Source: Nymphaea colorata (Eukaryota > Streptophyta > Magnoliopsida > Nymphaeales > Nymphaeaceae). From it: a DNA stretch of 60,000 bases. Position numbers and translations under genes: made by a program. This document shows positions 41,081-50,885 of the stretch, one piece after another. Numbering within the stretch: the first letter of the stretch is position 1; each line of letters opens with the position of its first letter. The notes beneath the pieces were generated by a model, which searched no databases, was not told the origin of the DNA, and was given only the letters and a program-made list of their open reading frames with translations. Location: NCBI RefSeq assembly GCF_008831285.2, contig NC_045145.1:5270802-5330801 (forward strand), written 5' to 3'.

Positions 41081-41163
41081 CATGCTTTTGTGTTTGATTA
41101 GGCTGGGGCCCAGCCTAATCAAACACAAAAGCATGCCCCAGCCTAATCAAACACAAAAGCATG
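41081..41163. repeat. near-loopless palindrome with a third arm in tandem
   Basis: A 27-base arm (41081-41107, starting CATGCTTTTGTGTTTGATTA) is followed after one base by its exact reverse complement (41109-41135). A second direct copy of that complement follows at 41137-41163. All three arms are identical as far as I can read. No gene is adjacent. Confidence 0.95.
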
Positions 41164-41309
41164 GGCGCCATGCTAGGTTAGCTCCTAGACAAGGCACGGA
41201 CAGCAGGAGCCTTTTGTATTTTCGAAGAAGTACTTGATTTGTTTGCTACAGCGCTCCTTAAGAGGCAGAGCTTCAGATTGATGAGACCACAGTATACTAC
41301 CCTCAGAGA

Positions 41310-41495
41310 GAGGCAAAGCTAGCAAATTTTTATGACGTAAGTCAAATTATAGTTTCAACATTTTGACAGAAGTAAAATATAATTCTTCAAAATTTTTATA
41401 TAGAACAAATGATTTTTTTAAAAAATTACATGTAAATTAAAAAAGCAAAATTTTTGGAGTCAAGGGGCGGCCAGGGCCCCTGTCAGCCCCTGTAC
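41310..41495 (+). repeat. Tip100-type hAT MITE copy, degenerate
   Basis: Shares AAATTATAGTTTCAA, CATTTTGACAG and TTCAAAATTTTTATATAGAA, in the same order, with the copy at 31018-31216, and ends near GGCCAGGGCCCCTGTCAGCC. Termini are eroded. Confidence 0.5.
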
Positions 41496-42573
41496 TGCGT
41501 AATATTCTTGGTTCAATGACACTTTGTAGCGGGTTGGGCTTGATCACTTAGAACTTAATGAAGTTTTTAACATAAATAAATAATATATATACCATACACT
41601 GACAACTTAATAAACCTAACAAACGAGTTTAGTTTTCTCATGATCATTGAATGTTCATGTTGAACATCAAATGGGATTATTGAAATCCTCTGATTAATTT
41701 ACGTCCATCTGGATGGGCTCATGTATGAGACATCCAGATTCTAGATGGCTGGAGAATTTCAGCATTTTTAGGAAATGAATACAAAAGCAATATATATATA
41801 TATATATAGAGACACACACAAGACTATTAATAATTCAACTAGATCTTTTTGTGTCTTTTTTTGTGTAAATATTTATCGTCGATTACTTAATGGTATAATT
41901 GTTCTTGGTTGTTAAGATATATATGTAAGACACTAAAAGTAGAGTCTCAGCATAATAGTGGATTTTGAATCTTCTCCTCTTATTCACCAATCTTACATTG
42001 AAAATGATAGTTATAAAAAAAAACTGAAAAAAATGAAGAGAAGAGGAAATGAAAAAGCTAGTGAGAGAGAAAAATAAGTTAGAATAATTAGTCTATAAAG
42101 GAGCTGGAATCCTCTAGCTCTCCTGATGCTTTAGCCTCTCAGACACATAGCTTCACGCATAGTTTTGCATGAGTGAGAGGCTAGAGCATGCATCCAGATG
42201 ATTAGATAATATATATAGGGGGGATTGAGAGACTGGTAAAACTAGATACCTAGGTCACGTCACGGATAAAAACTTGACCTTTTAATTTTTTACTAAAAAA
42301 TTATTTTAAATAAAACATAAAAACGTCCTAATATATTTATAAAAATTATTTAGATATAAAACATGGTTTAAATCGAGTTGTTTTTATTAAATATTTTGAA
42401 TTTTCTGTTATCAAAATGTTGATGGTATAAAAGCCATTCTTTTCTGTTTATTATAAGAACATTGTGAAAACCTAAAAAATGATAAACTAGTATATATTTT
42501 GCATCAACCCATCCTTAAAGATCATATTGGTGAAGTTATATATTTAAAGGATCTGATTTTATCACTAACCTTA
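41496..42573. other. noncoding AT-rich DNA
   Basis: Contains a short AT dinucleotide tract at 41791-41808 and A/T-rich stretches. No coding signal is recognised. Confidence 0.45.
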
Positions 42574-42861
42574 TTAGCATGGTAGAAACCAGTCACTATA
42601 GAAATTGGTGAGCTGCTTAAGGCAGTGTGGCTTGAGGTCAAAAAAGAAATGGAGTGTCAGACTGAAACAAGTAGAGGGCAGAACAGTGCGTACATTCAGT
42701 GTGAGAGGGCTTGGGAAATGTGCAACAAACCCGTTCTCACCAATCGACGTGTGGCAAAAAGGATCTTGGTATCTCAGTTGGAAAACTGCTCGAGTTTCAA
42801 GTACTCTGTTGCCTGGTTTGCCTTGTGAGAAATAATATAACGAGCTGATCACGACATACAT
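42574..42861. other. unrecognised block open in three frames
   Basis: Frames at 42605-42835 (+), 42625-42828 (+) and 42574-42861 (-) are all open over about 200-290 bases, and base composition is more balanced than the surroundings. No family is recognised in any frame. It may be a repeat, an LTR piece or a captured fragment beside the hAT-like end at 43213. Confidence 0.3.
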
Positions 42862-42869
42862 GAGTGAAC

Positions 42870-43213
42870 CACTTGTTAATTAAAACTCGATTCACTTATA
42901 AACGAAAAGAGTCGAGCTTGAGTTTAAATGTATCATCAAAATCTTAAACAAGTTGAGTTTGAGGTGTAAGAACTCACTCCGCTCAGCTGCATATTGAATA
43001 TTGAATTATAATGAAAAAATAATTAAATTATCAGTAGCAATCGAGTTAAAAAAAAACAAGACATGTTTAAGATAAATAAGTTAAATGAGTTGAGTTTGAG
43101 CTCAACCTTGTATTTTCGAGTCAAGCTTGAGCTTGTTTTGTGGAGCTCGAGTTTCCTGAGTCAAGTCAAGCTCAAACTGGCTCAACTTGAGCTCGACTCA
43201 ACTTGTATGCAGC
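42870..43213 (-). mobile_element. hAT-like element end with GAGTCGAGC subterminal motifs
   Basis: The right part carries many GAGCTCGA, GAGTTTGAGCTC and GAGTCAAGCTTGAGC motifs and ends in CAACTTGTATGCAGCCCC. This matches the terminus TGTGCAGCCCTA and the subterminal motifs of the hAT element at 54965-58394. Motifs in opposite orientation occur from about 42870. No 8-bp target duplication was found, so the boundaries are approximate. Confidence 0.5.
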
Positions 43214-44277
43214 CCCAATAGGGTGGAGCTAAAGTCTTCACTCTAGACTCATAGAAGGCATTTGGTATATGAACGTTGGGCATTCTTTGGACTGCAGGGT
43301 ACCTTGAATATGTTTCATATTTGGGACACATTCATGGAACAATGCATTTGAAAAAATGCGTCATTTCTGTTATTAGATGTCTCTGTGGGAGTTGTTTGAC
43401 AATATGTTTCGTGTATCTGCCTAAAGGTTACGGATGCAAATTCACAAAATGTTATAACATAGTGTCTATAAATGCTCTTGACTGTAATGCTACACTTTGA
43501 AAAGTCAAGCCATACATCTAAAATTATGAGAAACCTTGAAGAACTTATAAGGAGTTACTTAAGTGATTAATTATCGTAGTTCCTAACCTTTTTGTAACTG
43601 AAAAATCTGCTAGCAAGCAGGTTGGGTAATACCAAACTAGATTGCGACACTAATTTATGTAACATATATATAAAATAGTATGTTATTGTTTCTATTGCCA
43701 AACAACTGCATAAGGCATGACTCAAAACATCTCAATCCATTGCATATGATTCATGACCCCAGCCATGCAAAAATATACCATCACAAAGCAAATTATTTTA
43801 CAGTGTATATTACCATTTCACATTTTTCAGTGAGACTTAGCTGTTGAATTGCTTATGTCACCTGATATTTTCAAACTAGCTAGAAAGCTAGAGAAAGGAG
43901 ATACTATAGACTATGATAAGAGCGTTCAAACCCTCAACATGGCAAGACGGTCCTATTCCGAACACTAGGGCTTTCATTGGATGACATGACTTGATCTTGA
44001 TGTCCATTGAAGATCACGAGATCACTCTTTATAATTTCAATGTCTTCCTAGTGTGAACATGCACTTTGTGACCTTACAATGAGAGTGACTTTACTGAAGA
44101 TTTGCCTTCCTAGTGTTTGGGGCACATGAACTAAAGGAAGCAAAGGGCCCTGCTTTTTGGCATTGGGCAGCCCATAAGAGCTTGTCATGACCTAGACGTC
44201 CGTGGTCCTCCCAAATGGACCACAACACTTTTCGATGGTCCCTTCCCTGACCTCCTCATGTTGTATATTGTAGCTTT

Positions 44278-44282
<5 letters not shown>
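43214..44282. other. noncoding intergenic DNA
   Basis: No domain or element was recognised. The frame at 43276-43500 is Cys-rich but unlike any family I know. Confidence 0.4.

Positions 44283-44358
<76 letters not shown>
44283..44358 (+). repeat. (TA)38 microsatellite
   Basis: About 76 bases of uninterrupted TA dinucleotides, the longest pure AT tract in the window. Confidence 0.97.
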
Positions 44359-44361
<3 letters not shown>

Positions 44362-44499
44362 GTGTGTATTTAGAGTCACCCTATCATCTAACGAGGATCT
44401 TATTCAACATGATGGATGGTTAAAAAAGAAATAATGAGAAAAAGATGATGAACATTTTCATCATCTAGTATTAGTTTCCATATTTTTCTCTCACATCCA

Positions 44500-44685
44500 T
44501 GGCGAAGCCAAGGTAGGACTCGCATGGACCCTTGTCTTACCTCAATTTTTTTTTTTTTAAATTTCATGTAAAAATTTCACTTGTTTTATATAAAAATTTT
44601 GAAAAATGATATTTTGGCCCTAAACAAAGTTTAAAAACTTCAGTTCGGCCCCCTTCATGAAAAATTTCTAGCTTCAGCCGGTATG
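44500..44685 (-). repeat. Tip100-type hAT MITE copy, inverted and degenerate
   Basis: Left end ATGGCGAAGCCAAGG resembles a GGGGCGGAGCCAGG terminus. The core contains AAATTTCATGTAAAAATTT and TTTATATAAAAATTTTGAAA like the other copies but in opposite orientation, and the right end is ATTTCTAGCTTCAGCC. Confidence 0.5.
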
Positions 44686-45137
44686 AATCAGATGGATGCC
44701 TAAAAGGGGTTCATCTGATCAGCAGAGTTCCTCTCCCCTATGCACCCTTTAAGGGATGCTTTCTTGATTCAGCTGGATCCCCATTCCCCACCAGGCTCCT
44801 GATTTCTCAGGGACTGCTACCACCGGAAGCACGACTACTATTACCGGGTTCACCCCTGGAGTTTCTGTGGGCGGATATCTGTCCGCCAGAACCGTTTGTG
44901 TCGCCATCCATCTGCTTCTATGAACAAGGGGAGGGACAGTGCAGGTGTTTGAGAGATGGGATAGGGGACCTTCTTTTTGGCCATCGTATGTGGGGGTCGT
45001 CCTAACATGATTGGACTGCCCATTTTTGGCAATCCCAGGGACAGCTTATATGTAAAGATATGGTTCAGTTGATAGTTCATGTATATGTGTATATGTGTGT
45101 GTGCTCGCGAATCAAAAGGTTCATGAACTTTGTGTCA

Positions 45138-45386
45138 TGTTTGATAGCCTTAGATCTGAGAGCCCATACTGATTTTAAATGCATGTTGCTACATTTCAAT
45201 TGAGAATCTCAAATCTGTGTTACCTTGTGAAAATCACAGATTTATAGTTTAGAGGAAAGGGGTCTGACCGCAGACTCATGGTTTTAAAATCTATGGTAAT
45301 CTTGGACCCAAGATTGGAGGCTGTCAAACATATTTTAAAATCTATGGTAATCTTGGACCCAAGATCCGAGGCTGTCAAACATAGCC
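45138..45386. repeat. MITE-like element containing a 51-bp tandem duplication
   Basis: Bounded by CATGTTTGATAGCCTTAGAT on the left and GAGGCTGTCAAACATAG on the right, which are near-complementary termini. Inside, a 51-bp unit (starts 45282 and 45333; begins TTTTAAAATCTATGGTAATC) is duplicated with few mismatches and itself ends in the terminal motif, as if an end had been tandemly copied. Confidence 0.6.
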
Positions 45387-45602
45387 TTGAATGTAAAAAC
45401 TGAAGGATATTTCTAGTTTTGGCCAAGTAAAATTATTCTGTTCCGGGCCAAGACCATTGAAACTTTCGAAGGAAAACAAGCAAATAACTAAAACTGTTTT
45501 TTTTTTTCAAAAAATGAGCAAAAACGGTACGTAGCCTTTCGAGAGAATATATTCTGTAAAACACAAAAAGAAAAAAAAATTATTGAATGCATATATAACT
45601 GC

Positions 45603-45604
<2 letters not shown>

Positions 45605-45656
<52 letters not shown>
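45605..45656 (+). repeat. (AT)26 microsatellite
   Basis: About 52 bases of AT dinucleotides. A (GA)n tract follows at 45899-45931. Confidence 0.97.
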
Positions 45657-45660
<4 letters not shown>

Positions 45661-45899
45661 GAGAGAGAAGGAAAATAACATTACCATAAGTTCAACAAAC
45701 CTAAAATTACAAGAAATTAACCAGATATCATACATGTCATGCGCTAAACTGAGACCGCCTCATTCCTGTGGATAATAATATCATTCTTAGAGTTTCATAT
45801 GACTCACCAAAACATAAACAACCAAATTCTCTAAATGGTAGGCCATTTTTTTTTTTGTTTCTGAATGGTTCATGAATCATGTAGATACGTTTGTAACTT

Positions 45900-45936
<37 letters not shown>

Positions 45937-46399
45937 AAATGTGCATACATCAGTCGAAAGTTGTCACCTTATACCATGTCTATGGAGAACAAAGCCGGGG
46001 GATCCACTTGATTGTCAGTCCTTCCCTGTTCTGTCTGCTGCTGCATTAAAGTTTCAATTAACACCATCGTCAGCAGTCAGGTCCGGGACCCAGCTCATGC
46101 CGTCCAAGATCCAGACGAGTTGTCCTGTCCCTTGGTGGTGCTACACAATCTGTCCTGGATCTGATTTTGTCATGACCCATGTCTTGGTCCCGGCAACATC
46201 GAGGCTGGATGTGGTTAATTAAACAAGGATATCAAATGAATCCAATCCTCTACACTGGATGCAATGCGATGACCTCTACCTTGTTGTATGTCTTCATCCG
46301 TGACCTGGTCTAAGAGTTTCTAAGAAAACCAACTGCCAGCATCATAGACAGAAAGAGAGAGAAAAGAAGAAGAGATGATGAGAACCGGTCAACTTGGCC
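45657..46399. other. noncoding DNA with a (GA)n tract; unrecognised GC-richer block
   Basis: 45941-46222 is open on the plus strand, and parts of it are open on the minus strand with a protein-like composition. No known family was recognised and no splice context supports a gene. Confidence 0.35.
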
Positions 46400-46535
46400 T
46401 CATAATGGCACCCCTAATTTTAGGATTAATATTACTCCTTAATACCATTAGGATAGCACCCTCCAATAATCGAACTAAGGACATGACTATAACATGTCAC
46501 CCAACCTAATCGGTTGCGCTACCCATCACTTGGAG
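46400..46535 (-). mobile_element. tRNA-derived SINE head or tRNA-like relic
   Basis: On the minus strand TAGCGCAACCG (plus 46511-46521) fits the RNA polymerase III A box TRGYNNARYNG exactly. GTTCGATTA (plus 46467-46475) fits the B box GWTCRANNC except for the last base. The spacing between boxes, about 35 bases, is tRNA-like. The rest does not fold into a proper tRNA by eye, and poorly conserved sequence follows downstream, so a SINE is more likely than a working tRNA gene. Confidence 0.45.
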
Positions 46536-47922
46536 AGAGAGAAAAAAAAAAATGAAGAGGTGGGGGTTTAAATGTATATATCGGGCCAGGTTGAGCCCCC
46601 AATACCCAACTCGAGCCAACCCAGCCTAGGGGCTAGGAGGTTCTTTTATCAAGTTGACCTAGAGACCAGCTCAAGCTCAGTCCTTCACGAATCACATAGT
46701 TGATCACCCGGCCCAATGCCCACCCTTGTTAATGGGGTTAATGAGAAGGAGAGGAGGAGGAGGAGGGTTGGGAATCGTTATGTTTTAAGTAACAGACCTA
46801 TTTTTTCTGATGTTTTGCAATTCTGTCAATCTGTCATTCTCAAAACTATGGCTACTAGACAAGCCGAGTGAAACTTAGTTTGAGGTGCAGCTCTTTATTT
46901 GTGAACTGCATGTTCAAGGTGTTCTGAACAGAGCTTGACGATTGAAGAGCTTTTTTCCTAAATTCCTCCCGAGTAGTGAGGTGCCTGCGTGGATCTTTTG
47001 GTTGATCATTCTGATCGGTTGAGCTAAAAACTTTATATAGAGCCAAAATCAGTGTTCACTAGCTCTGTCTCATGATACCAGTAACTCCTTATGCAATTCA
47101 ATCAAATTTTCTGTACTTATTGACGAATTACTCCTCATTTGTCACATGGTATGCTTTATCGCAGGCGCATGACTTTAAGGCAGTCTAACCTGTAGAACTC
47201 GCACAGTTTCCAAATGGCATACACTGTTCCATCAATACCATCTATGGCACATCAATCAGCTTCAGTTGACCATATTTTTTAGGATTGCAACGTTGAGAAA
47301 ACAGTTCAAGGACAATTAACCTACATTCCAAGGGGGAAATTAAAAATGCAAAGTGAAAAGTTTACTGTCCGTGAATGGTTGAGGCAGGGGTTGATAGTCG
47401 GCCATTTCCACAAATTCATGGGAAATCAACTCCTTGTGCCCCAAAAGGAGGGCCACTAACACTTAAGCATGCACCTAGATGTCCTACAAAGGAGTTTAGG
47501 TTCTTTTCTGAACAGAAAGATGAAATACTCTTATTGTACACTCAAAAGTGCAAAACTTTCAACAGACTTTAGTGCCAGAACTAGCGAGTTATTGCGGACT
47601 CATAGATGCATGCCATACAAAGGTTCTGGAATAGAAAAGCATAGCAACCCTCTGCACGAAAGAAAATTTTTTTGGCTCTTTTAGATTTCTAGCTGCCAGT
47701 CAAATTCACATGACAAAATACTTACATATTTTCATTATCACTTGACCAAAAGGACATAAAAAATTTGACATTGACATTTCCCCTCTCAATGGTATTCTTT
47801 AACTATTAGGGACGTTCTAATGTGCAGCAGCAGATCGTCTGCATCTCATTCACCAACTCGGAATTCCTACTTGTTCTTTCTCCAGATGACAAGCAATCAA
47901 CGAATATAAAAAGGTGGATCTG
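46536..47922. other. noncoding intergenic DNA
   Basis: Contains a CCCAACTCGAGCCAACCC-type string (46598-46620) and several short open frames (47375-47572, 47822-48010) without recognised domains. The sequence on either side of the foldback element (before 47923 and after 49913) was contiguous before its insertion. Confidence 0.4.
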
Positions 47923-47930
47923 CTTCAAAT

Positions 47931-49905
47931 TAGGGATGTCAACAGATCGGATATCCATCCAAAGTGTCTTCAAAAAATCGGATATGGTAAGCAATTTAAC
48001 ATCCGAATGAGAAAATCGGATCGGATTCAGATTTAAGAAATAACATCCGATCGGATTCGGATTCAGTTTTAAGTAAATACCCATATCCGATCGGATACGA
48101 ATTTGGATTCAGTTTTAAGTAAATATTCGATGGGGTTAGTAACCGTATATCTGAATCCTGAGTTACAGCTTGATATCTGAATCAAAACCATGAGTTGATA
48201 TTCGAATCCGAAATCCGAACCGTCAGTTCATATCCGAATCTGAAACACAATCCGAATATTGAGTTAGTGTCCCCACGTTTTGAAGTTGAGACCTATGAAT
48301 GGTTGAGCAAAAGGACTAACCAAACGCACCAACTTAAAGTTCTAATTGAATAAGAATATGAATTGCAGGTATAATCTGATTAAGAGGTAATGTCTTTCAT
48401 GAACTTGCATATAATAATAGCCAAACAATTACCATATACAACATTTAACTTAAAGTATTTAAACATATTTATTTGAGACAATGAAGATGTTTTCAACTTA
48501 AAATGAATATTATAATGCGTTTTGAGATTTCTATTTATTATAAAACATATTTTTTATATGATTTCTGTATTTTTTCCACAAGTTTTCCATAAGATTTGTA
48601 TATTTTTTTCATAAGTTATTCATATGACATTTCATATTTTTTTTTCTAAATTGTGCATATTGAACATTGATTTGGTTATTTTTAATTAATAACATATTTT
48701 GATGGAGTAAACTATTATTTGATGATAATCACTTATTGAAAATTATTAAATCAAGTGACCTATATTATTTCTCGTTTAACAAAGACATTATTTAATGGTT
48801 TTTTATAATTTCATTGAGTTAATTAAAAAACTTTTGTTTTATATCCGTAAAAAGAGTGTTTCAATGATGTCAAACTTTCATTCTTCCACATTCTCACTAA
48901 CTTTTTGAGTTAATCCTCTTAGCTTTATTACAATAAATGTTCTTTTACATAAATTTGTATTATTTAATCAAATTATATAATTTATTAAATCAAACAATTT
49001 ATTGTTTTCCTACTAGTTAAAGGTTTTTGTTTTTAAATTTGTGAATTATGTTTTGTATATCAAATACTTAAGACTTTTGGACATATTATATGATTATACA
49101 AAATAATTTACTTGATTAATTAAATAAATAATTGATAATTTGATAAATAAATCTTTTTTATGAGTTACTAGCTATTTCACATTAAATATATTTATTTACG
49201 GTTAATTTTCATATTTTTAGAAATACTCATTTTATTGAAATTTCTTGATACAAGTTTTTTTATTAATGTTAATTAAATAAATACATTGTTTAAAATATAA
49301 TGTTTAGTTGATGCCTTAACTATAATAGTTTACTTGCTTGTTTACACAAAAACGTTTAATTAAATACAATATGAATTATTAATTAGTTTTACGTGATATA
49401 ATTTTAAATTATTTAATTTAAATGGTAATATGATAATTATTTGATTATTATTATATACAACTTCATAAAAGTCATTACCTCTTAATCAGATTATACCATT
49501 TCGTATACAATTTATGTTATTCTTATCATAACTTTAAGTTGATGCGTTTCGCTAGACCTTTTGCCCAACCATTCATAGGTCACAACTTCAAAACGTGAGG
49601 ACACCAACTCATGCTTTAGGTTCGGATCGGATTTGGATATAACTTAAAATTCGGATCAGATTCAAGTATAACTAAAAATCGGATTTGGATCTGATTCAAG
49701 TATAACAAAAAATCAGATTCGAATCGGATTCAACTATAACTAAAAATCGGATTCGGATGTAGATTTTAAAGTAAGATTCAGATATGGTATAAACTTCTTC
49801 TCATCCGAATTTAGATCCTATTCCAAATCCGAATATATGAATATCTGAAAAATCAGATATGATAAAGGGTATATCCGATCCGAATTTGATCCGTTGACAT
49901 CCCTA
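47931..49905. mobile_element. hAT-like foldback element with long inverted arms, 1,975 bp
   Basis: Flanked by an exact 8-bp direct repeat CTTCAAAT (47923-47930 and 49906-49913), the target duplication size of hAT elements. Termini are TAGGGATGTCAAC and its perfect complement GTTGACATCCCTA. Beyond the termini the ends carry dense CGGATCGGATTCGGAT-type motifs. Complementarity then continues far inward: the block from about 48264 to 48400 (GTCCCCACGTTTTGAAGTTG and onward to TCTGATTAAGAGGTAATG) pairs with about 49469-49605. Each arm is about 440-480 bases. The 1-kb centre is extremely AT-rich and has no transposase frame, so the element is non-autonomous. Confidence 0.88.
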
Positions 49906-49913
49906 CTTCAAAT

Positions 49914-50401
49914 TGATGCTTCGTATTTTGCGGCATATGGGCCTTTGGTATGCCTGTCCACCTAACTGTTAGTTCATGGTTGATAGAACCAAACAATGCA
50001 ATAACTTAATCGACATTTGCAATACGAGAGTACTAGTTAAGAAACCCGAGGTTCACGTTTGTATCTGCTGAACTTGGCTCATATTTCTAAAGACCCAAGG
50101 TTAACTTCTCTTCTGCTTTCGTAGAAAATTTTGCAGGAGTTGCCCTAACTGACATCTACATTATCGTCCCTTTCTCCACAAGGAATGTGCAGAGAAGACT
50201 CAGGATGCAAGACCAGCTATATTAAGTTTCTGGAATTCTTAAGTTGATTCCAACCTCGACACAAATTCTTTTATGGTTCTGGTGAACATTTTCACTGATA
50301 ATCTCCACACGAACATAGCACTTGCTTGTGGTGGAACCTATGCTTATCTCGTATAATTATTTCTCTCTCTGATTATACAAACTTGATGGCTGTATGACAA
50401 T
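49914..50401. other. noncoding DNA between foldback element and copia element
   Basis: No domain or repeat was recognised. The sequence continues the pre-insertion flank of the foldback element and includes the 5-bp site (CTAAG) later duplicated by the copia insertion. Confidence 0.4.
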
Positions 50402-50406
50402 CTAAG

Positions 50407-50822
50407 TGTTAGAGATAAGGTTGCAGATCCAACGTCCTTGCCAATCTTGCAATGTAAATCAAATTTTGAATTACGAGCCAAATATGAAAGAAATATGATT
50501 GACGTTCAAAGAAGGAAAGCAACTAATGCTCCAATGCATGAAGATGTTAACATCTGTTCCAAAGGAAAAGAAATTCAAATTTGTAATCAAGATAAAAAAA
50601 TAGTGGATTTTGATAGACCAGCCTGAAATTACTATTTAGCTTTTTTTCCTCTCTAAAAATTTCTGATGTTGTGAGAGATGATTCCTTTTTCAGAATTGTA
50701 AAGGAAGGAAAGATTCTGTGGACGTAGGTCGAGCTTGACCAAACCACGTAATTGCTTGTGTGCTCTCTCTCTCTCTCTTTCTTTCTCTTCCTCTCTCTCT
50801 CTCGCTCGTTCCAATTTTTACA
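50407..50822 (+). repeat. copia 5' LTR (416 bp)
   Basis: Begins TGTTAGAGATAAGG and ends with a CT-rich stretch and GTTCCAATTTTTACA directly before the primer site. It has one copy of the ACGT-flanked GTAAAGGAAGGAAAGATT block that is doubled in the 3' LTR, and it keeps a segment around ATGCATGAAGATG that the 3' LTR lacks. Confidence 0.93.
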
Positions 50823-50834
50823 TGGTATCAGAGC
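50823..50834 (+). other. primer binding site for initiator tRNA-Met
   Basis: TGGTATCAGAGC lies immediately after the LTR CA terminus and is the standard complement of the 3' end of plant tRNA-iMet. Confidence 0.93.
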
Positions 50835-50885
50835 AGGGTTCGCTTCAGTAATCTACCATCAACTGTCAATCCTTAATGCAATGCT

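Noticed and set aside
45941-46222. 93-codon frame considered as a gene
   Set aside because: No start context, no recognised domain, and no neighbouring exon could be proposed; left as unexplained DNA.
46467-46521. Functional tRNA gene
   Set aside because: Pol III boxes are present, but no clover-leaf with a paired acceptor stem and clear anticodon loop could be drawn by eye.
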